Positions 24,364 to 33,350 of a stretch of 64,000 bases of DNA are shown piece after piece. The translations under genes were made by a program, and so were the position numbers. The notes under the pieces are model-generated. The model did not search any database. It was not told the DNA's origin and saw nothing but the letters and a program-made list of their open reading frames with translations. Location: NCBI RefSeq assembly GCF_023093535.1, contig NZ_CP095757.1, positions 2,976,001 through 3,040,000 of the forward strand, given 5' to 3'. The number at the start of each line of letters is the position of its first letter. Position 1 is the stretch's first letter. Source of the stretch: Halovivax limisalsi. GTDB lineage: Archaea; Halobacteriota; Halobacteria; Halobacteriales; Natrialbaceae.

Positions 24364-27141
24364 TTACTCGGCGCGGAACCGCGTCAGGAGCCGTTCGCGA
24401 ACGACCAGCAGGCTCGGCAACACGAGCAAACAGGACAGGAAGGCGAGGATGATCGCCAGCCCCGTCACGATCCCGAAGCGACGAAGGGGCGGCGCAAGCG
24501 CGAGCGCCAGGACGCCGAACCCGGCGGCCGTCGTCGCCGCGCTGCCAAGCAGCGCACCGCCCGTCCCCGTTACGGTCGCCATCAAGGCGTTCTCGACGTC
24601 GACCGGTGCCGCCCCGCCGTTCGCCGCTCGCTTCGTCGAGGTTCCTGCGGATCCTCGCTTCTCGCGGCTCCCGTTGGTCGCCGCTCGGTTTGCCGAGGTT
24701 TCGGTGAAACCTCGCTTCTCGCGGCTCCCGTTGGTCGCCGCTCGGTTTGCCGAGGTTTCGGTGAAACCTCGCTTCTCACTCACGAACCGTTCTCCCAGGT
24801 GGATGCTGTAGTCGACCCCCAGCCCGATCGCCAGGCTCGTGATGACGGCCGTCTCGCTGTTGAACGGCAGCTCCAGCAGCGCCATCATGCCGATGAGGCA
24901 GGCGAGCGCGATCACGACCGGTGCCATCGTGATCGGGCCGAGCGAGGGCGCGCCGTGGCGGAGCCAGTACAGCGCCGTCAGGAAGACGAGGATGACGACC
25001 AGGGTTACGGCCAGCGCCTGGACGAGCGTCTCCAGGAGCGCGTCCTGGACGACCGCGGTCTGAACGGGGCCCCCGGTCGGCGTCGCCCGCACGTCCGCCC
25101 CGGCTTCGATCTCGTCGGCGAGGGCCTCCACGTCCGCCGCGACGTCCTGCGCGCTCGCGTCGCCGCGGACGCTCACGACGAGGCGGAGCGACTCGTACTC
25201 GCCGTCGGTGCGCTCGATCACCGTTCCGGCCCGCTCGGCGTCGGCCCCGTACAGGGCGTCGTACAGTCCTGCGATGTCCTCGTCCGGCACGGCGTCGCCG
25301 GTCGTCTCGCGTTCGTCGAGCGCGACGGCCACGTCGTCGTTCGCGGCCGCGAGATCGCGGGCGACCGAGAGCGGTCCCTCGACGGCGGCGGTTCCGTCCG
25401 GCGCCGCGTCGATCGTCTCCCACTCGCCACCGGCGGTTCTCGCGCCCTCGATCGCCGGAAGGACTTCGGGGTCGGTCACACCCCCATCGCCGCCATCCGG
25501 TCGTATCAGAATCTCCGCCTGCGACCCCTCGCCGCCCGCCCGGAAGTTCTCGCCGAGGTACGTCGCGTCGTCGGCGATCGTGTACGTTCCCGCAGCCAGC
25601 GGGCCGGGGAGGGACTTGGCCCAGTCGGGTGCATCGCGAGGGAGGAAGTCGGTCCGGTTGAACTCCGTGTCGATGGTCGTGGCGCCGTAGGCGCCGACCG
25701 ACGCGAGGACGACCGTCACGATCACGACCGCGATCGGCGCCCGTCGGGCGAGGGCGACGCCGGCAGCGAGGGCCCGGTTCACGGGCCCTGGCGTCGTCCC
25801 GAACGCGGCCTTGGCCCGGTTGCGCTCGAATCGATTCTCGAGGATGCCGTCGACCTCGGCCTTCAGCGCCGGGATCAACACGCCGAACGCGACGAGCGCG
25901 GCGAAGATGCCGCCGGCCGAGAGGATCGCGAAGTCGCGGATCGCCGGGAGCGGGCTGACCACGTTCGAGAGGAACCCGACGCCGGTCGAAAACGTCGCCG
26001 CCGCGAGCGCGAGGATCACGCCGCCGAGCCCGACCGCCATTCCGGTCCTGATTCCGACACCCTCGCCGCCCGCGTGCGTGTCCGCGTCACCCTCGTCGTC
26101 GACTGACTTCGAATCGCCTGCGCGGGCTTCGCGATAGCGCATCACCACGTGCAGCGAGTAGTCGATCGAGAGCCCGATCAGGAGGAACGGAACGGCGATC
26201 AGCAACTGGCTCGAGGGGATCGCGAGCCACCCCATCAGGCCCGCCAACCAGGCCATTACGACCGCGATGCCGGCGATCCCGAGGAGGACGTCGACGACGT
26301 CGCGGTACGTCACGCCGAGGATGAACAGGACCAGCACAAATGCGACGGGCGTGATGATCGCGAAACTGTCGCCGACCGCGTTCGAGGAGGCCTCGTCACT
26401 GATCCCCTGCCCGAAGACGAAGCCGTCGTCGAATCGCTCGTCGAACAGCGATTCGAGTTCGACCTGCGCCTCGGAGACGGTCCGCGGTTCCGCATCTTCC
26501 CCCGCAGCATCTTCCTGAAACACGAGGGTGAGTCGCGATTCCGCGTCGGTGGTCCCCGGCTCGTAGTCGCTCGGCAGGAACGCGGTGGGGTCGGTTCCGG
26601 CAGGGGTGCCCTCGGAGTCGGGACCCGATTCTCCGCTCAGTACGTCCGTCAGGAGCGCTTCGACCTCGTCGGCGGGACGGGATTCGAGCGCATCGATCTG
26701 TTCGTCGAGCGTCGGTCGGCCGGTCTCCGGCGGTCCGTCACTCTCCGCGGCGCGGTCCTCGAAGACCGCGGCGGTCGCGACGACGTTCTCGATGCCCTGG
26801 AACCCGGGTTCGGCCAGCGTCCCGTCGATCGATGCCGTGGACCGGGCGTCGGCCTGCAAGTACAGCCCGTCGAGCAGCGAGTCCTTCGTGAGGACGTCGC
26901 CACCATCGTCGCGGACGACGATCTGGGCGACGATCCGGTCGTCCGTCTCGTAGCGGTCCTCGACGTAGTCTCCGGCCCGCGTCTCGGGCGCGTCGACGTC
27001 GAACTCGCCGATGCCGGCGCTTCCGGCGTCCCCGACGGCAGCGCCGGCCGCGACGACGGCCGTGAGTACCACCGCGGCGACGACGACCGCGCGGCTGTGA
27101 CCGACGAGCCACGCGGCGTAGCGGTCGGCCAGATCGGTCAC
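24364..27141 (-). CDS. RND/MMPL-type membrane transporter
   Basis: A 925-residue exporter with two repeated halves. Each half has one N-terminal helix, a large external domain and five further helices. Sterol-sensing-like segments are visible at SIDYSLHVVMRYREA (about 330) and GVDYSIHLGERFVSE (about 780). Acidic external loops fit a halophile. Related MMPL proteins export lipids, hydrophobic compounds or, in HpnN, hopanoids. Residues about 787-846 hold an in-frame insertion of three 19-residue tandem repeats that breaks the loop after the second DYSIH helix. It is divergent from the next gene, with a palindrome between them. Confidence 0.88.
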   Translation of the reverse strand: MTDLADRYAAWLVGHSRAVVVAAVVLTAVVAAGAAVGDAGSAGIGEFDVDAPETRAGDYVEDRYETDDRIVAQIVVRDDGGDVLTKDSLLDGLYLQADARSTASIDGTLAEPGFQGIENVVATAAVFEDRAAESDGPPETGRPTLDEQIDALESRPADEVEALLTDVLSGESGPDSEGTPAGTDPTAFLPSDYEPGTTDAESRLTLVFQEDAAGEDAEPRTVSEAQVELESLFDERFDDGFVFGQGISDEASSNAVGDSFAIITPVAFVLVLFILGVTYRDVVDVLLGIAGIAVVMAWLAGLMGWLAIPSSQLLIAVPFLLIGLSIDYSLHVVMRYREARAGDSKSVDDEGDADTHAGGEGVGIRTGMAVGLGGVILALAAATFSTGVGFLSNVVSPLPAIRDFAILSAGGIFAALVAFGVLIPALKAEVDGILENRFERNRAKAAFGTTPGPVNRALAAGVALARRAPIAVVIVTVVLASVGAYGATTIDTEFNRTDFLPRDAPDWAKSLPGPLAAGTYTIADDATYLGENFRAGGEGSQAEILIRPDGGDGGVTDPEVLPAIEGARTAGGEWETIDAAPDGTAAVEGPLSVARDLAAANDDVAVALDERETTGDAVPDEDIAGLYDALYGADAERAGTVIERTDGEYESLRLVVSVRGDASAQDVAADVEALADEIEAGADVRATPTGGPVQTAVVQDALLETLVQALAVTLVVILVFLTALYWLRHGAPSLGPITMAPVVIALACLIGMMALLELPFNSETAVITSLAIGLGVDYSIHLGERFVSEKRGFTETSANRAATNGSREKRGFTETSANRAATNGSREKRGSAGTSTKRAANGGAAPVDVENALMATVTGTGGALLGSAATTAAGFGVLALALAPPLRRFGIVTGLAIILAFLSCLLVLPSLLVVRERLLTRFRAE
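24604..24774. repeat. Three 57-bp in-frame tandem repeats inside the RND transporter gene
   Basis: Units at 24661-24717 and 24718-24774 are identical; 24604-24660 is a diverged third copy. Each of the two exact units contains CGAGGTTTC-GGT-GAAACCTCG, a perfect 9-bp hairpin with a 3-base loop. The third copy keeps the hairpin with one mismatch. The encoded 19-residue unit reads REKRGFTETSANRAATNGS. Length is a multiple of three, so the transporter frame survives. Confidence 0.92.
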
Positions 27142-27250
27142 GCTCGCGCCACCCCCGTTTCCCTTCCCTCGAACTGGGCCCCTCGGCTCCCGGTCATCGT
27201 CGGATTTCCTCCCCGCACATTCATAGAGGTTCGGTTACAACCGACTACGT

Positions 27251-27269
27251 ATAATCGATATACGATTAT
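27251..27269. promoter_or_regulatory. Perfect 19-bp palindrome overlapping a start codon
   Basis: ATAATCG-ATATA-CGATTAT has 7-bp arms and a 5-base spacer, and the right arm includes the first two bases of the ATG at 27268. A second inverted repeat, CGTATA-ATCGA-TATACG at 27248-27264, overlaps it. AT-rich DNA is rare in this region. It could be a repressor operator shared with the divergent RND transporter gene. Confidence 0.6.
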
Positions 27270-27918
27270 GAATACGGACACCGACCGGGATCGGGGATTG
27301 TTGAGCCCCGCCGACCGGGCCTATCTGCTCGGCGAGCGCGAGATGAGCCACGACCAGTCCCGCCGAAACGCCGAGGCGCGGATCCGCTCTCGAATTCGGG
27401 ACGGCATCATCGACTTCGACCTCCTCCTGCACACGCTGGCGAAGAAAGATCGCGAACAGGTCTTCGCCGACGTGCACACCGACGACGAACTCCTGGACGG
27501 CCTCCGGGCGATGATCGCGTTCGCCTACGTCGGCGCGCGCGAACAGGGCCTTCCGTTCGAGGAGGTGCTGGGTCCGGCCGTGCGGAGCTCCGAGGAGGCC
27601 ATCGCAGCCAAGCGAGACGGCGCAACCGTCTCCGTCGACGTCACGTTCGACGTCGAGACGACCGAAGCGGAGCCGATCGACGGCGTCGCCGCTCGCCTCG
27701 AGGCCGGCGACCCCGTCACCCCGCGGGAACTCTTCTCGCTCGTGATGCAGGGCGATCACGACCCGGCTCGTCACGACGAGATCGTGCTCGTCAGCCCGGA
27801 CGGCGTGGACGCGAGTCCATCCCCCGTCGACGACGAGTTCCTCGAGCGCCTGGCGACGTACTTGGAGGGCGAGTTGATTCGCGAAACGGAGACGAGAGCC
27901 GTCATCCGACCGGGGTAG
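27268..27918 (+). CDS. Haloarchaeal hypothetical protein, soluble
   Basis: A 216-residue acidic protein. The N-terminal part (LSPADRAYLLGEREMSHDQS, RNAEARIRSRIRDGIIDFDL) is helical and charged and recalls a widely seen haloarchaeal family of unknown function that often lies beside transporters or regulators. The C-terminal half has strand-like segments (ATVSVDVTFDVETTEAE, DEIVLVSPDGVDASPSPVDD). No catalytic motif is visible. The start ATG overlaps a palindrome, and the RND transporter is divergent, which suggests shared regulation. Confidence 0.75.
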   Translation: MNTDTDRDRGLLSPADRAYLLGEREMSHDQSRRNAEARIRSRIRDGIIDFDLLLHTLAKKDREQVFADVHTDDELLDGLRAMIAFAYVGAREQGLPFEEVLGPAVRSSEEAIAAKRDGATVSVDVTFDVETTEAEPIDGVAARLEAGDPVTPRELFSLVMQGDHDPARHDEIVLVSPDGVDASPSPVDDEFLERLATYLEGELIRETETRAVIRPG

Positions 27919-28003
27919 CACGTGACCGTTCCGACGGTGTGTCGATACGTTCTGCGGCAGGCGTACCCTGGGACTTACCACGTCGGTCGTTCCACCTGGG
28001 GAC

Positions 28004-28504
28004 GTGAGCGACGCCCCCATCGACGACTTCGACCACGAATCGCACGTGCGCCGGGCGATCGACCTCGCTCGCGAGGCCGCCGACCGCGGCGACGAACCGT
28101 TCGGGAGCGTGCTCGTTCGCGACGATTCGGTCGTCACGTCCGCGTCGAACCGCGTGGTCACGGCGGACGACATCCGCCGTCACCCGGAACTCGATCTCGC
28201 GACGCGTGCCTGTCGAGAGTTCGAGCCGGACGAGCGCGCGGAGACTGTGATGTACACGAGCACGGAACCGTGTCCGATGTGCGCCGGCGGCATGGCCACG
28301 GCCGGGTTCGACCGCGTCGTCTACAGCGTCGGCGGCGACGAGCTGGCGGCGATGACCGGCGGAACGGAGCCGTCCGTTCGATCGGCCGACATCCTCGACG
28401 GCGTCACGTCGGTCGTCGGTCCGGTCCTGAACGACGAGGGGCGAGCGGTCCACGAGGACTACGGCTGGTCGGATCCGAGCGGACGACGGCAGGATTCCGC
28501 TTAG
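28004..28504 (+). CDS. Nucleoside/tRNA-type deaminase (cytidine and deoxycytidylate deaminase superfamily)
   Basis: A 166-residue zinc deaminase. The second zinc motif is canonical, STEPCPMCAGGMA. The first, usually H-A-E, reads RRHPELDLATRACREF, so the zinc His and catalytic Glu are separated by Pro. The fold order fits the guanine/cytosine/tRNA-adenosine deaminase group (EAADRGDEPFGSVLVRDD near residue 25). A GTG start at 28004 is used. The substrate is probably a free nucleobase or nucleoside, not a tRNA, but this cannot be fixed. Confidence 0.85.
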   Translation: MSDAPIDDFDHESHVRRAIDLAREAADRGDEPFGSVLVRDDSVVTSASNRVVTADDIRRHPELDLATRACREFEPDERAETVMYTSTEPCPMCAGGMATAGFDRVVYSVGGDELAAMTGGTEPSVRSADILDGVTSVVGPVLNDEGRAVHEDYGWSDPSGRRQDSA

Positions 28505-28771
28505 CGAAATCGACGACCGGGGCGCTGGCGCGAAAGTTTGAAGCCGAACGGCCGCCCACGTGTTCGATATGCCATCGCCCGTCGCGGCCACGCGCCGCTC
28601 CGACGGTCCGCTGGGCGCCGTTTTCGTAGGGGCGTCCTAGCCCCGCACAGCCATCGTTTCGACGGATGTATTGACCCCGGCAGGAATTTGCGAGTAACGA
28701 CCAGTCTCAGCAATGATCACACCAACGCTATCGCAGCGATCACGGACGTATCGACGACGCCCGCTTCGGGC

Positions 28772-28776
28772 GGTGA
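28772..28776 (+). promoter_or_regulatory. Ribosome-binding site deciding the ValRS start
   Basis: GGTGA, complementary to the 16S rRNA 3' end, lies 4 bases before the ATG at 28781. This supports the start MSGDAERQ over the later in-frame ATG at 28970. Confidence 0.45.
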
Positions 28777-28780
28777 GAGA

Positions 28781-31700
28781 ATGAGCGGCGATGCCGAGCG
28801 CCAGCGAGGCATCGACGAAGCGAGCGGTGAAACCGCGAGCAACGAGGCCGACCAGCGGGAAGCCTCGGACAGAGCGAACGGAGAGCGGCGGCGATCCGCG
28901 ACCGGTGCCGCGGAAACCGACGAGACGGCCGCCGGGGACGAGACCGAGTCGACTGACCGGACGCCGTCCATGGAGGGAACCTACGAACCGGACGACATCG
29001 AATCCCACTGGCAGCGCCGGTGGGTCGAGACGGACACGTACGCCTACGAGGGCGACCCGGAGCAGGACCCGAACACCGTCTATTCCATCGACACGCCACC
29101 GCCGACGGTCTCGGGAAGCCTCCACATGGGCCACCTCTACGGCCACACGCTGCAGGACTTCGCGGCCCGCTTCCAGCGGATGGCCGACGGCGACGTCCTC
29201 TTCCCGTTCGGCTACGACGACAACGGTATCGCGAGCGAGCGCCTGACGGAGGACGAACTCGACATCCGCCACCAGGACTACGAGCGCCAGGAGTTCCAGG
29301 ATCTCTGCCGCGAAGTCTGTCGGGAGTACGAGGCCGAGTTCACCGAGAAGATGCAGGGCCTGGGCTGCTCGATCGACTGGAATCGAACCTACAAGACGAT
29401 CGAGCCGCGGGTCCAGCGCATCTCGCAGCTGTCATTTCTCGATCTCTACGAGAAGGGGCGGGAGTACCGCAAGAAGGCGCCCGCGATCTGGTGTCCCGAG
29501 TGCGAGACGGCGATCTCGCAGGTCGAGGTCGAGGACGACGAGCGCGGCTCGCACTTCAACGACATCGCGTTCGGTATTACCAGCGACGGCACCGACCGCG
29601 AGGAGTTCGTCATCTCCACGACCCGGCCGGAACTGCTCCCGGCCTGCGTCGCCGTCTTCGTCCACCCCGACGATGACGAGAATCAGGATCTCGTCGGCGA
29701 GACGGCCCGGGTCCCCATCTTCGGTCACGAGGTCCCGATCATCGAAGACGACCGCGTCGACGTGGAGAAGGGCAGCGGGATCGTCATGTGCTGTACGTTC
29801 GGCGACCAGAACGACATCGAGTGGTACCAGGCCCACGACCTCCCGCTGCGCGTCGCCATCGACGAGACCGCGACGATGACCGACCTCGCCGGGGAGTACG
29901 AGGGCCTCTCGACCGAGGAGGCCCGCGAGGCAATCGTCGAGGACCTGGAGGACGAGGGCTACCTGCGAGACCGCTGGGAGATCACCCACGCAGTCGGGGT
30001 CCACGAGCGCTGTGACACGCCCGTCGAGTTCCGCGTCTCCAAGCAGTGGTACGTCGAGATCCTCGACCACAAGGAGGAGTACCTGGAAGCGGGCCGGGAG
30101 ATGGACTGGTACCCCGAGAAGATGTTCACCCGCTACAAGCACTGGATCGAGGGGCTGGAGTGGGACTGGCTCATCTCCCGCCAGCGCGACTCGGGGATTC
30201 CATTCCCGGTCTGGTACTGCGCGGACTGCGACGAACCGGTCGTGGCCGACAAGGCGGACCTGCCGGTCGATCCGCTCTCGGACGACCCGCCGGTCGATAG
30301 CTGTCCCGCGTGCGGCCACGAGGCGTTCGAACCCGAGGCCGACGTCTTCGACACGTGGGCGACCTCGTCGCTGACGCCGCTGATCAACGCCGGCTGGGAC
30401 TGGGACGGCGAGGTCGCAAGTAGCGCGGAACGCAGTTCCGCGGACCGTTCGAGCGGGCACGGCCCGCGAGAAGACGAAGTGAGCGACCTCGGAGCGGAGA
30501 GCGGGGAGCGTCAGCGACCCGCGAACGGCGAGGGCGCTCGCGCCCTGGAAACGGTGAGCGGGGAGCGTCAACGACCCGCGAACGGCGAGGACGCCGGTGA
30601 CGGTGGCGAAGGTGGGTTCACCATGGACCACCCGGAGCTGTACCCGTTCGACCTCCGCCCGCAGGGCCACGACATCATCTCGTTCTGGCTGTTCCACACG
30701 GTCATCAAGTGCTACGAGCACACCGGCGAGGTGCCCTTCGACGCGACGCTGATCAACGGCCACGTTCTGGACGAGAACCGCGAGAAGATGTCCAAATCGC
30801 GGGGGAACATCGTCGCGCCCGACGAGGTCGTCGCGGAGTACCCCGTCGACGCCATCCGGTTCTGGGCGGCCAGCGCCGCGGTCGGCGACGACTTCCCGTA
30901 CCAGGAGCAGGATCTGCGCGCCGGCGAGAAGCTCCTGCGCAAGCTCTGGAACGCCTCGAAACTCGTCGACAGCCTCGCGCCCGTCGATCCCGACGAGCCC
31001 GACGAGCTCGCGGCGATCGACCGCTGGCTGCTGGCGGAACTCGACGACGCGGTCGCCGACCTCACCGCGCACTTCGAGGCCCACGAGTACGCGAAGGCCC
31101 GCGACCGCCTGCGGACGTTCTTCTGGAACACCTTCTGCGACGACTACCTCGAGATCGCGAAGGAGCGATCCGACGACCCCTCGACCGCCTACGCGCTCCG
31201 GACCGCCCACCGCACCTTCCTCGAACTCTGGGCGCCGATCCTGCCCCACGTCACCGAGGAGATCTGGCAGGCCAGTTACGCCGCTGAGGGCGCCGATATC
31301 GACGCGTCGAGCATCCACCGCCGCGAGTGGCCCGAGCCGCGGGGCTACGACGCCGACCTCGCGGCCGGCGAGACCGCGATGGCCGTCATCTCGGCGCTGC
31401 GGCGCTACAAGAGCGAGCGCCAGCTCCCGCTGAACAGCGACCTCGATCGCGTCGCCGTCTACGGCGACGTCGACGGGTTCGAAGACGCCATCGCGAACGT
31501 CATGCACGTCGCGGACCTCGAGAGCCTCGAATCCGAACCGGAGATCACCACGGCGATCGACTCGATCGACCTCGACTACGCGACGGTCGGGCCCGAGTAC
31601 GGCTCGAAAGTCGGCGAGATCGACGCCGCAATCGACGCCGGCGAGTACGACCTGACCGACGACGGCTCGCTCGCCGTCGCCGGCGAGACCCTCGATAGCG

Positions 31701-31801
31701 ACCTGTTCGAGGTCGAACGCGAGCGGACGTACGACGGTTCCGGCACGATGGTCGAGACCGACGACGCGATCGTCATCGTCGAGACCCGAGGACCGACGTA
31801 G
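28781..31801 (+). CDS. valS: Valyl-tRNA synthetase
   Basis: A 1006-residue class Ia synthetase charging tRNA-Val. The HIGH-type motif is SLHMGHLYGH near 115 and the KMSKS motif is EKMSKSRGN near 668. The CP1 editing domain lies between, and two zinc-type Cys pairs appear at WCPECE and CADCDEPV. The first about 60 residues are an acidic extension. Residues about 544-613 are an in-frame repeat-containing insertion rich in Ser, Glu and Arg that separates NAGWDWDGE from FTMDHPELYP, normally almost adjacent. The anticodon-binding domain occupies the C-terminal third. The start is backed by a Shine-Dalgarno-like GGTGA. Confidence 0.96.
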   Translation: MSGDAERQRGIDEASGETASNEADQREASDRANGERRRSATGAAETDETAAGDETESTDRTPSMEGTYEPDDIESHWQRRWVETDTYAYEGDPEQDPNTVYSIDTPPPTVSGSLHMGHLYGHTLQDFAARFQRMADGDVLFPFGYDDNGIASERLTEDELDIRHQDYERQEFQDLCREVCREYEAEFTEKMQGLGCSIDWNRTYKTIEPRVQRISQLSFLDLYEKGREYRKKAPAIWCPECETAISQVEVEDDERGSHFNDIAFGITSDGTDREEFVISTTRPELLPACVAVFVHPDDDENQDLVGETARVPIFGHEVPIIEDDRVDVEKGSGIVMCCTFGDQNDIEWYQAHDLPLRVAIDETATMTDLAGEYEGLSTEEAREAIVEDLEDEGYLRDRWEITHAVGVHERCDTPVEFRVSKQWYVEILDHKEEYLEAGREMDWYPEKMFTRYKHWIEGLEWDWLISRQRDSGIPFPVWYCADCDEPVVADKADLPVDPLSDDPPVDSCPACGHEAFEPEADVFDTWATSSLTPLINAGWDWDGEVASSAERSSADRSSGHGPREDEVSDLGAESGERQRPANGEGARALETVSGERQRPANGEDAGDGGEGGFTMDHPELYPFDLRPQGHDIISFWLFHTVIKCYEHTGEVPFDATLINGHVLDENREKMSKSRGNIVAPDEVVAEYPVDAIRFWAASAAVGDDFPYQEQDLRAGEKLLRKLWNASKLVDSLAPVDPDEPDELAAIDRWLLAELDDAVADLTAHFEAHEYAKARDRLRTFFWNTFCDDYLEIAKERSDDPSTAYALRTAHRTFLELWAPILPHVTEEIWQASYAAEGADIDASSIHRREWPEPRGYDADLAAGETAMAVISALRRYKSERQLPLNSDLDRVAVYGDVDGFEDAIANVMHVADLESLESEPEITTAIDSIDLDYATVGPEYGSKVGEIDAAIDAGEYDLTDDGSLAVAGETLDSDLFEVERERTYDGSGTMVETDDAIVIVETRGPT
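30420..30600. repeat. In-frame repeat-rich insertion within valS
   Basis: A 35-bp unit starting GAGCGGGGAGCGTCAGCGAC occurs at 30499-30533 and again at 30556-30590 with one change. Small hairpins CGGAAC-GCA-GTTCCG (about 30428-30442) and GGCG-CTCG-CGCC sit nearby. The block is rich in Ser/Glu/Arg codons and has no counterpart in ordinary ValRS proteins. Confidence 0.85.
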
Positions 31802-31964
31802 GGCGAGTTGGCCGCGCGTCGCTCGGGTCGAAGACGGTCCACGCCGCGACGGTTCCCCGGCGAGTGGGGCCGCGATCGAAGGTTCGACCGACGTGGCACC
31901 ACCGCTCGGCCGATCGGTGAACGCGTGAAAATCCTCGTTCGGTGGGCCGACGGCTCGATGACAG

Positions 31965-31976
31965 CAATAATTATAA
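31965..31976 (+). promoter_or_regulatory. TATA-like promoter element before the DUF7344 gene
   Basis: AATAATTATAAG stands out in GC-rich DNA about 100 bp before the ATG at 32077. Transcription would start near 32000, leaving a leader of about 75 bases, or the real start is earlier (the frame is open to 31942). Confidence 0.5.
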
Positions 31977-32076
31977 GCGAAGACGACGTGTTGACGAACG
32001 TGCTCGACCGACGTCGGCCGGCGAGTTGCGTCGGGTGAACGCGGGGAGGCGAGTACGTCGAAACCGATTCACCGAC

Positions 32077-32427
32077 ATGATCCGAGGTAGCTCATCACGG
32101 GACGTCCGGCGAACCGACGGGGAACCCACCATCGAGACCGTCTTCGAACTCCTCGCCAACCGACAGCGGCGCTACGCACTCCACTGTCTGAGCGGGAGCC
32201 GAGGGCCACTTTCGGTGACCGACCTCGCCAGGCGAATCGAGCGGCGCGACCCGCGCGACTCGGCGTCGAGTCGGATGGAACGCAAAACGGCGCTCAGACA
32301 CTGTCACCTCCCGAAACTCCGCGCGGCGAACGTCGTCGACTACGACCCGGACACCGGACAGGTGCGCCCCCGGTCGGAACTCACGAGGCTCGAACCGTTC
32401 CTCGAACTCGCCCGCGCCGAAGAGTGA
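32077..32427 (+). CDS. DUF7344-type small winged-helix protein
   Basis: A 116-residue protein. The core TIETVFELLANRQRRYALHC followed by SVTDLARRIERRD and LRHCHLPKLRAANVVDYDPD is the common haloarchaeal winged-helix family, in which the protein recognises when two helices and a wing bind DNA. The ATG at 32077 is used; the frame stays open to 31942 but those residues are Arg-rich. Targets are unknown. A strong TATA-like element lies upstream. Confidence 0.82.
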   Translation: MIRGSSSRDVRRTDGEPTIETVFELLANRQRRYALHCLSGSRGPLSVTDLARRIERRDPRDSASSRMERKTALRHCHLPKLRAANVVDYDPDTGQVRPRSELTRLEPFLELARAEE

Positions 32428-32479
32428 GAGCGCCGTCCCGGGGAGGCGGGCGAGCAGTCCCTCGTCAGGCAGGCTGGGA

Positions 32480-33178
32480 TTACCCGGCCCGGCCGTCGCG
32501 CTCGCACGAGACGGCCCGGATCGACAGCGCCAGGAAGAGCGCCAGGAGCGTGAAGGCCGTCGCGCCGGCGCCGGCGACCCCGAGCGCGTCCGCGCCGAGG
32601 AACAGCTGCGTGTCGCGGGCCGTCGGGAGCAACGTGTGGTGGGGCGTCCCGCCGACGACGGGAACGAAGAAATCGACCAGCAGGTCGAGGCCGTACCAGA
32701 CCGTCGCGACGCCGACCGCCCACACCGGAAAGTCAGAGATGCGGTGGAGGACCAGCGCCTGGACGACCATCGCCAGGTGGCTCACGAAGAGGAAGGCGTA
32801 CATCGCCGGGTGGATCCCCTGCGCGGCGTACTGTTCTGAAAACGCGAGCAACGTGTAGGGCGTCCAGAGCCCCAGGATGATGTTTCCGAAGAACGCCATC
32901 GCCGTGAGCCAGGGGCGTTCGCGGCCGAGTTTCCACGATGCGATGGCGAGCGCGATCAACAGCGTCGCGAGCGGGCTGTCGGGGACGAACGGCCACATGG
33001 CCGTCGGCGTGACGGTGAACTGATAGCGGTAGTACCAGAACCCGAAGGCCGTCCCGGCGAGGTTGATCGCGACGACGAGCCAGGCGTATCGCAGGCCGAG
33101 ATCTTCGAGGCGCCGCGGCACGGGCGCGAGCCAGCGTGGAAGCGCGCGCCGGCGCGGCAGTTCCGCGGAGCGAGCCAT
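32480..33178 (-). CDS. DUF1405 integral membrane protein
   Basis: A 232-residue protein with about six hydrophobic helices. The first motif region [20 protein letters not shown] followed by [13 protein letters not shown] is characteristic of DUF1405, and [17 protein letters not shown] and [17 protein letters not shown] lie in later helices. The family has unknown function. It is divergent from pdxS, with a 172-bp region between them. Confidence 0.87.
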   Translation of the reverse strand: MARSAELPRRRALPRWLAPVPRRLEDLGLRYAWLVVAINLAGTAFGFWYYRYQFTVTPTAMWPFVPDSPLATLLIALAIASWKLGRERPWLTAMAFFGNIILGLWTPYTLLAFSEQYAAQGIHPAMYAFLFVSHLAMVVQALVLHRISDFPVWAVGVATVWYGLDLLVDFFVPVVGGTPHHTLLPTARDTQLFLGADALGVAGAGATAFTLLALFLALSIRAVSCERDGRAG

Positions 33179-33350
33179 CGTGCGAGGCCTCTCGGTGTAT
33201 CCGCAAAGAGGTAGCGATCCGGGAGCGTCCGGGATGGGTCCCGGATCCGAAAGCTCGAGCTCGCCCGGAGACGGGACGGTGGTCGGCACCGATGCGGGGC
33301 GATTTGACGGAATGGACACGCGTAAGTGGAGCCGTTGCGTAGGCCTCAGC

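Noticed and set aside
23020-26106. Very long plus-strand open frame over the UbiA and RND genes
   Set aside because: Its product is Arg-rich with no domain, while the other frames encode well-conserved proteins. Long shadow frames are normal at this GC content.
29432-31507. Long minus-strand open frame opposite valS
   Set aside because: It mirrors ValRS codons and has no recognisable fold or start signal.
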